The position numbers were made by a program, and so were the translations under genes. Shown piece by piece: positions 53,060-64,000 of a stretch of 64,000 nt of DNA. The notes beneath the pieces were generated by a model. It worked only from the letters and a program-made list of their open reading frames with translations. It was not told the DNA's origin and made no database searches. The first letter of the stretch is position 1. Each line of letters begins with the position of its first letter. Origin of the DNA: Thunnus maccoyii (lineage: Eukaryota; Chordata; Actinopteri; Scombriformes; Scombridae); assembly GCF_910596095.1 (NCBI RefSeq), contig NC_056539.1:10543501-10607500 (forward strand), in the 5' to 3' direction.

Positions 53060-56000
53060 GTAAACAGCAAACTTTTCTCCGCTGCTACAACGCTAAAGCT
53101 AACTGTTAGCCGCACAGCTAACTGTCTAACGTCTGCAAAAATGAGCTAGCTGCTGGTTGTTATTGATTATTAGCAAGTCACAAAGCTAACTAGAGCAACG
53201 TCGACTAGTTAGTGATTTCCACTCTGTGTCAGGCAGCGTTTTTACCATCGTTAGCAGCTAGTTTAGTTATATAATAACTCAGTCTGCACAGTGGGCGGCG
53301 CGCATCTAATTTCAGGGTACCGTTAGCTAACAGTTAATCCCTAAACAAGCTTATTAAGCGACCTAAGTGACGTTAAATTACTTTAAATCATAGCTAAGAC
53401 ACATATCTACTTGCTAGAAAGTAGACTTGCTGTGTCACTGACGTTTTGATAGTGTTGTTAGAATTAGCCTTGCACACTGCTCGTGTTAAAAATTGTGTCT
53501 GTCTGGAAAAAATTTTTTGGCCAACGTGTCTCCTCACTTCAGTTTTCTGTCCTCTAACACTAACTTACAGTGGCAGGCCCCAGGTGGTGCAGAGCAGCTC
53601 CAGTGCAAAGCATCACCGCCATGCTCCCAGTGAAGGAGCCCAGATGGCTGGAGCCGCGGCTCTGGCCAGGATTGAACAGCATCAGCGGCCGAAGGTCCAC
53701 ACCTCACAGGACGCCATTAGGAACCAGGGTGAGACACAGTCAACGCCTTAATGATTCACTGAGCGTCTGTGTGGTGACATCAAACGGAGTAGCTGACTGT
53801 TACTTTTTGGGTTGACGGGACATGCATCCTTTGCATCCTTTGCAATAATTTAAAACAATGTCACTTTACGTAGTTGTTGTAAAAGGTTTCAGATGATCCA
53901 GTATTATTTTTATGGATAACATTTGAACAATTTTCTGACGGCTTATATACATGATTTTCTACTGTAAAGCATTTGGAATATTAACAAACAACACATCGAT
54001 TAATGTCTTCTTGAAAAACCTTATAATCAGAACAAATCAAGCATTTTTGAACAGCTTAATCTTTTTTGTATTAATCGAGTCATCATTATTTACTGATGTA
54101 GGGGAGAAAACTATATATTGGTATCCTTGGACTTGGTTTTCTGAGGTTTTTCTAAGTGCCTCACTTTCAATTATCCCAATAGTAAGATTTCTTTAAAAAA
54201 GTTGAAAGTGTAGGAATTAACGTCAGTTGAGATATCAATATCATATGGCTGAGCCAGTTTTATATATTTTATACTGCTAGGTAAGAGTTTGATTAAAGAA
54301 TCACAGTTTAGCTTACTACTGCTTATTATCTGTTGGCATTTTAAAGACACTGGTTTCTATAAAAAAACATATAATTGAATGATTTTCTGCCTTTGCTTGT
54401 AGTTAAAAGAGAGCTGGAGGCTGAGGCGGCTTCACTGGCTGAGAAAGAAAAGGCAGCAACAGCAGAGGTATGTTACAGGTGTTACAATAATATGTTAGGT
54501 TGAGCCAAACCTTCTCAAATGACACCATTTTACGATTATATTGTGATCAGTATTGAGTCTAATGATGTTGAACAACATTTTCTCACCAGGGATCCAAAGT
54601 GCCAGTGAAAGATCCCGCCTGTCTCTCAGTGTCAGGTGTGTATTTCACCTGTCCGTTAACTGGAGCCACATTAACTAAGAGTGAGAGGGAAGTACACATT
54701 AAAGAGGCCATTTTAATGGTACGTCCAATTGTATCGTCACATGTTCTCATTATAGCTCAAATTAGAGTTTATTTGAAATTCTTAGATACATAAAACTGTG
54801 ATTTGAGTGAGACTGAATCTTATTCCTCTGAGTGTTGTTGACAAAACATGAAATCTGTTTTTACTGTCAGCGGTTTGAGGAGGATGAAGTTGAGGCTTCT
54901 GTTATGATGATCCACACATTTAACAGGGACAGAGAGAAAGTGAGGTCTGCTGTGGACATCATAAGCAAGTAAGACACAGATGTATCTTCAACTGATGCTG
55001 ACTTCTAATTTTGCTTTTGTCCTGTTTTTCAACTATTTTCACAGTTTAAATATCTTAAATAGTTTGATTTATGTTTGTTTCTTCATTGTATTGTCAACAG
55101 GTATGTTGAGAATATATGTAAGAATCCCACAGAGGAGAAATACAGGAAGATTAAACTCAGCAACAAAGTATTTCAGGTGTGTATGAAAATGGATTTTGTC
55201 AGTATCACCATCCAACTGCTACATTTTTCTTTTTTGGCTCGGTATTAATAATCGCAGCTATTTCCTTGTTTGTGTGCCCTTTGGTTTATACTGCACCGCT
55301 AACAAAGATAAGATTTAGGTCAGCTCACACAACTAAACTGTTCCCAGATCTAAGCTTTATTAAATATATTAAAGGTAGTAACTGCAGCTATTTATGTTAA
55401 AATATACACTGTATCTTGCTTTTCACCAGTATCACTGAGCTGCAGCTGTGGAGAACTCCCACAACAGATATCTTTTGTGTACAGAATAGTATTTGCTTAA
55501 AACAAGATTGTCTCCCTGAGGAAAGAAATTGAACTCGGTGGCCATCTTTCAGGAGCAACAAGTTTGTTCTTAGTGGAATATTGAGACCTCACATACAACC
55601 TCACCAAAGTACATGACATGATTTTCTATTAAGGAGAAACCTGGCTTCCTTAAACTGCACTGTGTGTCATGTTTATTGAATTCTGAATAAGATAAAGTAA
55701 TTGTTGAAATGATTGCAGAGCCGCAGTAAACATGATATCAGTGCATCAATGTATTGCATAAGTTCAGCTAAATGAGTGCGTAGTATTCTTTGTATTGCTC
55801 TGTTTCGTAATCCATTTCCCAGTCATGATTGTAATGATTTTACAGCATCCCGTTGAGATGAAACAAAGGACGTTTTTGTTTTATTTCAGGAGAAAGTGCG
55901 TTGTGTGGAGGGCAGTAGAGAGTTTCTGCAGGCTCTGGGATTTACCAGCATTATGCTTCCTATAGAAGGTCAAGGTAAATTAATCATGATGCTTCTGACA

Positions 56001-58487
56001 AACAAAGCCCTTATCAACAGGGGGTTGTTTTCTGTGCACTGCACTGGTTAATGGTTTTTCTGTAATATCAGCCACTTAATACATCTTTTTACTGGCCTTT
56101 CCTGGTGATCAGAGGAGGAAGAGGAGTTCCTTGTGTTGCCAGATCAGAATCCAGATGCCCTGGAGTTGATGAAGGAGAGAAGGGATCGTCTTCAGAGAGG
56201 AGAGCCAGTCCGAGCTCAGCTGAACAGACAAGCTCAAGCATTCAGAGCCTCTCCCAACGCCACACACTTCGAGCTGCCACCAGAATTCTACAACCTGACG
56301 GCAGAGGAGCTCAAGAAGGAGCAACAGCAGAGGTACAGACTCCTTGTTAATGTACGGCCCAGTCTGATTTAATAATAACTACATTTATACATTGACCCCC
56401 TGATAAAACAGATACAATTTAAACTGGATAAATGATTTTAATGATTTAATTTCTCCTTCTCACTATGCTTTTTTTCAGTCAGTTGACATCTAAGTAAACA
56501 AAACAACTACATTTTTTCTAAATGCGGTAGTGATGCAAGGAAGGCAGAGTAATGATCAGTATATGATTGTTAACAGCATCTGCAGTGTCTCATCTGAGTA
56601 ACAGTCATTGTCAAAGTGTGATTATGAATCCCTGATTCACAGTGCTTGATTAAATCTTGCACAAGCAGCACTCGACTGTTGCAAAGCAACCACATGACTG
56701 TTTGTGCTCTTGTGGTCACCCAACTAGTCACAGATTCACAGTTTACGCAGTAAAAATTGTCGGGGGTGTTGGAGGAGACATTTAGATCTTCTGAACTCTT
56801 CTGTTGTTTATGTCAGCCGTTACTTGTCATAACTGTATTGGGTAATTTCATTGTGTTGTAGCAGCTGTTTTCAATGTTTGAGTTTATGCAACTTTGCAAA
56901 GCTTAAACATACTACTGTTTTTATCCCCATTTTGACAGTAGAAGCATTAATGTCCAGAAACATAGACTCAGTTACAATGAGACATATACATACGAGATAT
57001 TATCTGCACTCGGGATATTTAAGCTGAGGAATATTTGCACTTGTTACTCTTCTATTAGTCACATGAGTTTCCTTTGAGGAGAAGGCAAGAGCTGTTGTAA
57101 TTGACCATGACTGTTAACAGGCTCAAACACACCTACCAATAATGTCCAATAATGCACCCTTCTAATCCTGCCATGTTTTATGTTCTCCCTGGGTGTTTTG
57201 TGCGCCTCTAGCCACAAAAATACCAAAGTGTTCATCACACACACACCTCCCTTGAGCCTGCACTAAAGCACCAGCATGTCTTGTGTGTGTTTGTCAGGAG
57301 TGATTTGGTGGAGAAGAACGCTATGCTGCGCACTAAGGCCATGAGGGAGAAAGAGGAGCAGAGGGAGAGAAGAAAATATAATTACACCCTGCTCAGGATC
57401 AGACTGCCTGATGGGAACCTGCTACAAGGTAAGTGTCTCTATTTTTTTTATCAGTTCAGAGCATCCAATACAAAATCTATTTTAATGTATTGAATAGTTT
57501 TATTATCAAATATAAGTTTTGTTGAAATGGGAGAGAGTCAGTAAAGATGATGTGTGACCTCAGGGACATTTTACGCCTGGGACCGACTTCCTGTGCTGTT
57601 CGGCTTTGTACGGGAGTCACTGGTGGACGGCTGGCAGCCCTTTGAGCTCATCGCTCCAGGAGGTCAAAAACTACAAGAGGCTGAAGAAGTCGCTCTCGCT
57701 GAGTGTAACCTGGTGAGTTTGTGAAACTACAACTACATAAAAGAAAGCAAACTAGTGCTGAAATAATTCATAGATCAGACATCAAGGAAATTAGATGACA
57801 ATTTTTGTGACAAAATTGTCTAAAAGACAATGCTGGCAATATTCTCTATTTCACTATTTTTGACAAATCCCTTGAAAAGACCAAAACCAACAATGAATTG
57901 AACATACTAGCAAGTATTGCCTGTATATCTAAAGCCTGATATCTCTTATATTCTGTGCCACTTACCTCTATTGTTGTCCAAGAACTATGTATTTTGAATT
58001 GTCCTCACATACATCTCTCTGCTGCTGTAAATACTCACAAGAGCACTAAATGTGTATTAATCCGCATGGTCTTTTCATGGGATTTGTTGACAATATGCAA
58101 AATATAGAATAATGCCATACGTATCCTTTGGTGTTTTTACTTTAGAAATTACCAGATTTACAATATTACAGTACATTGAATACCTTTGAGATCTGGTAAC
58201 TTGAGACTATTTTACTATCTATACTAATAGAACACATAACTTTATAGCGTAATCAATAATGAAACAATCAATTGCAGGCCCAATACAAACAAAGGTGTTA
58301 TCTTTTGCAGTTTCTTCCTGTGAGTTAATATCAGAGCATTCTTGTATGTTTTTTTTCGTAGGTCCCTGCCGCTCTGCTCTCATTTGCCTGGGATGCAGCT
58401 GTGCAGGCGGATATCGCAGCCGCAGGTGGAAAGAGCCCCGCCCTCCTCAAACCAGACCTGCTGGAAACCATTCGGACCCTGAGCTGA
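52977..58487 (+). CDS. ubxn6: UBXN6 (UBXD1), p97/VCP cofactor with VIM, PUB and UBX domains (complete, 11 exons)
   Basis: A cytosolic adaptor of the AAA ATPase p97/VCP, acting in endolysosomal sorting (with caveolin-1), autophagy of damaged organelles and ERAD. Joining 52977-53059, 53571-53728, 54403-54467, 54590-54718, 54871-54968, 55101-55176, 55890-55974, 56113-56332, 57298-57428, 57564-57712 and 58362-58487 gives 439 residues (human 441). MKKFFDDIKKDIKFKSAGPG is the conserved start. The VIM-like helix GAAALARIEQHQ lies at about 54-65, the PUB domain spans roughly 150-245 (CPLTGATLTK, KYRKIKLSNKVFQ, FLQALGF), and a UBX fold roughly 331-411 begins KYNYTLLRIRLPDG and runs to LLSFAWD. The UBX domain lacks the FPR loop motif, as expected for this member, so p97 contact should come from VIM and PUB. 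It is divergent from UAP1. Confidence 0.97.
53060..53570. other. UBXN6 intron 1
   Basis: Rich in GCTAACTGTTAGC-like short palindromes (about 53090-53140 and 53230-53340). No exon seen. Confidence 0.5.
53571..53728 (+). CDS. ubxn6: UBXN6 exon 2 (VIM)
   Basis: Encodes GRPQVVQSSSSAKHHRH, QMAGAAALARIEQHQRPK and TSQDAIRNQ. The alanine-rich helix is the p97-binding VIM; the flanking linker is divergent. Confidence 0.93.
53729..54402. other. UBXN6 intron 2
   Basis: AT-rich; open frames are short and unrecognised. Confidence 0.5.
54403..54467 (+). CDS. ubxn6: UBXN6 exon 3
   Basis: Encodes VKRELEAEAASLAEKEKAAT and AE; charged helical linker. Acceptor TTGTAG, donor GAG|GTATGT. Confidence 0.9.
54590..54718 (+). 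CDS. ubxn6: UBXN6 exon 4
   Basis: Encodes GSKVPVKDPACLSVSGVYFT, CPLTGATLTKSEREVHIKEA and ILM; matches human GVYFTCPLTGATLRK. Confidence 0.95.
54871..54968 (+). CDS. ubxn6: UBXN6 exon 5 (PUB)
   Basis: Encodes RFEEDEVEASVMMIHTFNRD, REKVRSAVDIIS: first helices of the PUB domain. Confidence 0.94.
55101..55176 (+). CDS. ubxn6: UBXN6 exon 6 (PUB)
   Basis: Encodes YVENICKNPTEEKYRKIKLS, NKVFQ; conserved PUB core that contacts the p97 C-terminus. Confidence 0.95.
55177..55889. other. UBXN6 intron 6
   Basis: Nothing recognised. Confidence 0.5.
55890..55974 (+). CDS. ubxn6: UBXN6 exon 7 (PUB end)
   Basis: Encodes EKVRCVEGSREFLQALGFTS, IMLPIEGQ. Confidence 0.94.
56113..56332 (+). CDS. ubxn6: UBXN6 exon 8
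   Basis: Encodes an acidic EEEEEFLVLPDQNPD, LMKERRDRLQRGEPVRAQLN, and FELPPEFYNLTAEELKKEQQ. Linker between PUB and UBX. Confidence 0.94.
56333..57297. other. UBXN6 intron 8
   Basis: Nothing recognised besides AT-rich sequence. Confidence 0.5.
57298..57428 (+). CDS. ubxn6: UBXN6 exon 9 (UBX start)
   Basis: Encodes SDLVEKNAMLRTKAMREKEE, QRERRKYNYTLLRIRLPDGN and LLQ. Enters the UBX beta-grasp. Confidence 0.96.
57564..57712 (+). CDS. ubxn6: UBXN6 exon 10 (UBX)
   Basis: Encodes GTFYAWDRLPVLFGFVRESL, DGWQPFELIAPGGQKLQE and EVALAECNL. Confidence 0.96.
57713..58361. other. UBXN6 intron 10
   Basis: AT-rich, with a T-run just before the last exon acceptor. Confidence 0.5.
58362..58487 (+). CDS. ubxn6: UBXN6 last exon
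   Basis: Encodes VPAALLSFAWDAAVQADIAA, AGGKSPALLKPDLLETIRTL and S, then TGA. Confidence 0.95.
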   Translation, partial: VPAALLSFAWDAAVQADIAAAGGKSPALLKPDLLETIRTLS

Positions 58488-59210
58488 GCAGACTTCCCCC
58501 TGAACTCTCCCTGCTACCTTCCTCCCTGGCACAACCAGGGTGAAATTGCCCCTCACAAATGACTAGCGACACCTTTTATTTTTTACAAATGCTAACTTAC
58601 TACTGTATGTCAGTAGCAGCGTTATAGACGAGGGGCAAATTCACTCTAATGCGCTTGTTTTGCTGAGTCTCCTCATACCCGCCTCCCGCCACTGAGGGGG
58701 ATAATGTCACCCTGCAGTCTGCCTCAGCAACACATGCTGTTGAAAGAAGCACTAACAGATGTAAGCAGAAAGCAAGAGACACATGTTGTTTTGTTGTTGC
58801 ATCCTGAATGTACATGCCGGCAGCAGTCAACCATTCAGGTATACTTTACATGGCATGTTCAGACCTTGTTTAACTGTGTCGCTACTTTTTCCCAAGTAAA
58901 CAATCCATCTGGCTCACACGACAGTCGGGTTAACAGAGCGAACGCCAGATACTATTGTTGAATCTATCGAGTGTCTTGGCGCAAGACTTTAAATGCTGTT
59001 AGTTTTGTTTGGTAATGCTCAAGGTTGAGTCAGTGTTTTGTCTGTAAACTGAATGTCAACCGCACTGATACGAGTCCGGCTCTGTTCCTGTAAACATATG
59101 TAAGCTTCTGTTGCCCGTTTGTCCTCTGCTCTGCAGTGGCCTCACACTCCTTGGTGTTGTACAACAGTTTTCTGGTTGCTTCGATAATTAAAAACCTCAA
59201 AAGTAAATTA
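58488..59210 (+). other. ubxn6: Probable UBXN6 3'UTR
   Basis: Follows the stop codon. ATTAAA at 59187-59192 is the first reasonable polyadenylation hexamer; AATAAA at 60383-60388 is a later alternative. Confidence 0.45.
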
Positions 59211-61794
59211 GTTAATAAGTTTTATGTGTACGAGCATGAGCCCAAATTATGTTGTCAGAATAATTTGACTTCACATTGAGAAAACCTTTGCAGACAAATA
59301 TTTACACACCGAAGAGATCCCACCTGATTAAGTTTTATAAGTGTTGGGCTGACGATTCAATAGCGAATCTAATACAAAAATATGTTGTAACAGTTTTAAG
59401 CACTTTCGGGACCTGTTAAAACTCTATAAGACACAGTAGGTGTCTAAATGTAAAATGAAAGACATAGTATGTGGCACATATGTAGCCATATGTCCACACT
59501 GCTTAAGTGAAGAATAATTTAATTTTGGGGGCTCACTGCAGAAGCTTCATGTTGTCAACTTGCTGTAGCATGCAGGCAGTCATGATTTACAATTATGTTG
59601 TTAAAACTAGCAGCATGGACTCCTGTTGTATTAATAATGGTGGTTTTAATTAATGTATTTGTTTGTATCAAACACATTTCCGTAAGACAAAAAGGGTCTA
59701 TATTTCAAACATGGTGGGAATATATGAGAATGCAATTCATGCAACGTACCAGCTCACTGAACCCAACGAGTCAATTTGAAAGACAAAAAATCTTTCTTAG
59801 CTTCACCCCTTCCACTGAAACATGAAGGTTAGTACATTTATTTAGTTAGTGGTTTTGCTGCACATTAATCTATACCAGTTAAATCGGTAAAAAGGGGACA
59901 AATTGTGCATTTTATTTCTATAGTTAAGAGTGAATGATAATTATTTTAAATAATAGTATTTGTTTCTCCTGCTTGTTGTTGGTTAAGATGACAACAAACT
60001 ACCTCTCACTGCTCTTTCTTAAACATCCCAAGTGAGTTCAGTACAAAAACAACTAATAACAGAAGTAGATGTTGAAAGTCACTGGGTTGTGTGACAGTAA
60101 TAGTTGTCCAAAAACACAACACACAACTGGGGGCTAACAAGTTGTCAACTATCCGTTTCATGCAGAATTTAATGCACAATCCCAGCATTTTCCAGGCTCT
60201 CAGCTATTAGCGACATTTCCTCTGCTGTCCAGTTGCCCACAGTATCTACGGAAGGGTTTAAATGTGTTGTAACCTTATAAAAATGATTAGTGAGCAGCTG
60301 TAATCTGTCCAAATGTCATGTTTTGTTGCTTTTTAACCTGCCTGTAGTAAAGATGGCTTGCATTGCATCTTTACTTTTGTTTAATAAACATAACTATGAG
60401 GCAAGTCAGTGTTTTAATTTCAAAATGTGCCTAAAAGGAAGCTACTTAACTACAGACACACTGTGTAGAAGATTACAATCATTAATTTCCTTGGACTAAA
60501 ATGTTTTGAATTCTAGTGTTGGACATATAGACATATTTAAATAATGCTTTATTGAAGACAAACTTAGCATCTGCTAATTACACAACTGAGGGCTCAGTGC
60601 ATGTCTGACACCTTAAATGTGAACAGCAGTGTTTTAAGTAGTGGACAGCTTTTCACCACTTCAAATGCTAATAAAATACAAATTAATGGACCAGAGTGGT
60701 AATAATGCAGTGCCTATGAAATGTGTTCATGTGTCCTGGATCAACAGAAGATGTAACTTAGCTTTTGTTTACCAGTGATTCAACAAAGAGTGACAACATG
60801 AAAACAAATCTCTACAAATTGATCTAAATTCTTCACAGATGACCCTCTCCCTACTATGATCCAATGAGACCTGAAATAAGTTTTTTCTGACATTAAATAT
60901 TATGTACGGTGTAACTGTCCACATCAGCAGAAACATGAAGTCTGGTGGTGCAGCTTCATGCTGTGGGTCTGACTCTGAGCAGCAGAGGATGCAATAACTG
61001 CAACAAAATACACAAATCCTGGTGCAGTCTGTAGGGGAACTGAACGTACCAGAGTGGCCAAAAAAAAAGCTGATCAGTCATGATCCCCATGTAAGTCCTC
61101 CAAGTTTGAGCAGTTTTGCAAAGTATGTGGAAAAATGCTTTATTTTTCAGATCCAAAATTTCCAGATAATTTTCTAGTTTTGTGGGAGGAACTATGTAAT
61201 TTGGTATTAATTATAGGGTAAATGGTGTTAAATTGGTACACTTCCAAATAATCACATTCAACTAATTGCCAACATAAGCCATTGAGTACTTAGTGATTTA
61301 AACATATAAGGTTTTCAATAGTAAATGAATATTTACTTGAGCAGGTCTTAAAGGAAAACCTATTTTCCTATAATTAGTATTCCATTACATAAGAGATTCT
61401 CAGGGAATAATCCAGAAATTTCCTGTCAAATAAAGCATCACCAAAATTGCAGTGCCCAGATGTGCAGAGCAGATTTAGACCTTGTTATCGTTTAACAGTC
61501 TTTCGTTAGTTGATGTAAAAAAATAAAATTAAAAAAAAAAAAAGAAGCCCAATTACATCTGCTGTTATTCAAAGAGGTGAAACAATAAAATGTAATAAAA
61601 TGATGGAAAAATCTTAATGTACAACAAGCACTGTTGAGCAGCCTCAAGGACAACAGCATCTCCTCTTAAACAAAACAGTTCAGTTATTGATAGGAAATAT
61701 TAGCAACTGTTAAAACCGTGATATGTTAGTTTCACGCTACCAAGGGATCCCAGATGGAGGGTGTGGAATGAATGGTATATAAAAGTGCAGTACT
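59211..61794. other. Intergenic region between convergent genes
   Basis: AT-rich; no gene, RNA or repeat family recognised. Poly(A) run at about 61530-61543. Confidence 0.5.
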
Positions 61795-62589
61795 TTTATT
61801 CATGTTTAATGAATTTATCCTGTTCAAGTATTCTTGAAAAAAAAAAAAACAACAAAACAAACAGAAAATACATATTTATAAAACATGACACCGGACCTAA
61901 CTGTACAGGTACAGATCTAGCAACTACTCCATTGAGTTGTCAGAATTAGAAATTGCAGAATAAATGCACAAAGGGAAATGTACAGAGGGACTTGTAGCCT
62001 CTTATTTCCCAACCCTAACTTCTGGTAAACTATATACATTTAGAAACATGACCAGATACTTAGAAATCCAATAACATAATGAAGTCAACATTTCCAAAAC
62101 CGTAAATAATGCTGTTCTTGATGTCTTGGATGCTTCTTGTCATGACAATCGGACATTTCTGTTCTGCTCTTTCTTCTTCTGTTCAACCCAATCTGCTGTA
62201 GCAAAAGCAGATGCCCACAACACACATGCCTGACTGAAACGTCAATGCAAAAATCAGACACATAGTTAATGATCATTTGGTCAAATCTGCCCTTAATACT
62301 CAAATCAGGCACTCTGATTTTACGCACGACTACATTTTACAGGCAAGATGGGACCTGACACTCACAATTAGGTGACAGGGAACTCATAATACTGAGCAGA
62401 CACCAGCGTGACCTGCTGTGAATTGCCTGTATCAGAGTGCTGTGCTTCATCTTGCTTGATTCTGTCTTGGACACAGTAGAGTTTAGACCCTGGAGGGAGG
62501 AATTTAATGAAGGAAAGATGGGCGTTGGGGTAGAGGCAGGTGCAGGGTTCCCTAGATGACCAGAGACAGGGTGAGGGCCTGTCCTGTCC
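61795..62589 (-). other. Probable 3'UTR of the right-edge gene
   Basis: Follows its stop codon on the minus strand; AATAAA (TTTATT at 61795-61800 on plus) would end it. The extent is inferred. Confidence 0.4.
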
Positions 62590-62687
62590 TCAGGCAGTGG
62601 CAAGTGTAGGAGCGGCGCTGGCCACTGGGAGAGCAGCTTCATCAGAGGGGGTGACTTCCATCAGGCCATCTCCCTCACTGGTTGAGC
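62590..62687 (-). CDS. Last coding exon of unidentified gene
   Basis: Acceptor CTGTAG|G; 31 residues and TGA. Ser/Thr/Ala/Pro-rich with acidic residues. Confidence 0.6.
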
Positions 62688-63998
62688 CTACAGAGTAAAT
62701 GTTGCAGAAGGTTTCATTTAAATTATGAAAATAACAATTCAGCATTTTAAAACTAGATTGCAGTGTTCCCCTAACCCCCTGCCCCAAAACCACAAATTGT
62801 AATGGTTTACATATATTTGTGTATGGATCAAACAAGTCGGATCCAAAGTGTCAATTAGCAAACTTGATATTTTTTAAACTTTGTACAGAGTAAGGCTGGT
62901 CGTTTCCTCTCACTTCCAGTCTTTATACTGAGCTAAAGCTGCGGCTAGGTCCTTCATGCAAAGACATGAGTGGTTTTTATCTTTCTCATTTAAAGGCTGA
63001 ACATGTTTCTCTGGGCTACACTTAAGTCAGACTCTCATTTGTGGATGACTCCTCAGAATCTACAGCACACCTAATGAAATTGCCTCTTTCACAATTCATC
63101 AGTGTGTACTCTGGAAAGGTAGTAAGACAGAGAGTCTCCCATTGCTAGATGTAGTCAGTTTGTGGGTTCACGTCTCTGTGCATAAATCAGCATGTTTTGG
63201 TTCAGGCATGAGCTCCCTCCATTTATCCTCCCAAAATACAATTAAAAGATTCACAACCTAATTAAAAAAATAATTGAAGCCGACAGAGGGGTGAGCATAA
63301 AGGTGAAACTGAACTGAAACCAGAAGAACTTAACTTGGTCTGTGTTTCATTGTGGATACTTGATAAAAAAAGGAGATGAAACTAAAAGCATCACTACCTC
63401 ATTAGAACATAAGTGAGAAAATAGTGAGAGAAAGCGAAGGAGAGAGAGAGGTGCGAGCATAAGAGGAAAACTGAACTGAAACTGAAACACATTACTCGGT
63501 CTGTATTTCATTGTGGTTACTGAATTTAATTAAAGAAAAAAAAAAAGAAAAAAAAAAAAGCCAGTGCCTCTGAGACCAGAACAGCAAAGCTAGAACTGCT
63601 AGTCAGAAAATGCCTTTAGGTGAAGATGCAGGGGTCCTTTGGACATGTCCGTGTTTGTTTTGTATAACATTTCTGGGTTATTTTCCTTCTCTGTTTCAAG
63701 ATCAACCATCAGCTTGCTTGAGGGCTGTACTACGCATTGATATTTGAGAGGTGTTTGCGTTGGCTCTTCTGCAACCTATTAGGGCCATAATATCTGACTC
63801 CATCACAGAACTGGTCTAAGTGCCAGTAATTTCTGAAATCTTTTTCACATACATATATGATACAAAACTTTAAGTGGTCTGAATCTGGGAGTTATGATTA
63901 AAAACTGAGAGCTTTTTATTCCTCCTTCATAACTCACCATTCGGTGCAGAGATGATGATACAATCTTCCTCATCGTCATCCTCAGTGTCAGCTTGAAA
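62590..63998 (-). CDS. Unidentified gene, last two coding exons (acidic C-terminus)
   Basis: Two exons, 63938-64000 (continuing past the right edge; in-frame codons from 63998) and 62590-62687, join in phase across a GT/AG intron. They encode FQADTEDDDEEDCIIISAPN then GSTSEGDGLMEVTPSDEAAL and PVASAAPTLATA, ending in TGA. A run of acidic residues directly before CIIIS looks like a SUMO-interacting motif with its usual acidic flank; the rest is low-complexity and probably disordered. I do not recognise the family. No catalytic domain is visible in this part. It converges on UBXN6. Confidence 0.6.
62688..63937. other. Intron of the right-edge gene
   Basis: Contains the direct repeat described separately; no other feature recognised. 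Confidence 0.5.
63289..63523. repeat. Diverged direct repeat with GAAACTGAAAC motifs
   Basis: Copy 1 (63289-63362) and copy 2 (63450-63523) share, in order, GAGCATAA, GAAACTGAACTGAAAC or AAAACTGAACTGAAAC, GGTCTGTRTTTCATTGTGG and TACT. Between them is purine-rich sequence, and a poly(A)/GAAAAAAA run follows at 63534-63560. It lies in the intron of the right-edge gene. Confidence 0.7.
63938..63998 (-). CDS. Penultimate coding exon of unidentified gene (runs off the window)
   Basis: Donor AATG|GTGAGT. Encodes the acidic stretch and CIIIS motif. Its 5' part lies beyond the right edge. Confidence 0.6.
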
Positions 63999-64000
63999 AC

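Noticed and set aside
53090-53340. GCTAACTGTTAGC-like short palindromes as a repeat array or regulatory cluster
   Set aside because: Irregular spacing and very short units; more likely composition of the intron than an array.

Overview
The window is vertebrate nuclear DNA, almost certainly from a percomorph teleost fish. The genes have many short exons bounded by GT/AG introns, the encoded proteins match vertebrate families closely, and the introns carry (CA)n microsatellites, a Tc1/mariner copy, a tRNA-derived SINE and several short interspersed repeats that I recognise from ray-finned fish. No operon, CRISPR array, prophage or rRNA gene is visible. Every exon below was placed by matching its translation to the remembered mammalian orthologue and by checking splice sites and reading phase. 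The four main exon sets join without a frame error.

Layout from left to right: (1) 666-2316, minus strand: the first four coding exons of HSD17B7 (3-ketosteroid reductase), with the rest beyond the left edge. (2) 4450-20896, minus strand: the complete coding region of DDR2, a collagen-receptor tyrosine kinase, in 16 coding exons (862 residues). It has a long possible 3'UTR (2589-4449) and a candidate non-coding first exon near 35.3-35.4 kb. (3) 37488-49559, minus strand: complete UAP1 (UDP-N-acetylhexosamine pyrophosphorylase), nine coding exons (506 residues), with a non-coding first exon near 50.8-50.9 kb. (4) 52977-58487, plus strand: complete UBXN6/UBXD1, a p97/VCP cofactor, eleven exons (439 residues). 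(5) 62590-64000, minus strand: the last two coding exons of an unidentified gene ending in an acidic tail with a SUMO-interaction-like motif.

UAP1, DDR2 and HSD17B7 lie in the same transcriptional order as I remember for human 1q23.3, so this is a conserved block. UBXN6 is on 19p13.3 in human, so a synteny breakpoint, or a lineage-specific join, falls between UAP1 and UBXN6. Those two genes are divergently transcribed about 2 kb apart. UBXN6 and the last gene are convergent. The genes do not form one pathway: HSD17B7 acts in sterol synthesis, DDR2 in collagen sensing, UAP1 in UDP-GlcNAc supply and UBXN6 in p97-dependent protein and membrane traffic.

I found no convincing new multi-gene system. 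The observations most worth checking are an inverted-repeat element with hammerhead-ribozyme-like cores (870-1395), the unidentified acidic/SIM C-terminus at the right edge, a diverged direct repeat with interferon-response-like motifs in its intron, GT-repeat 5' splice sites in DDR2, and the candidate DDR2 promoter/first exon beside a GA tract.
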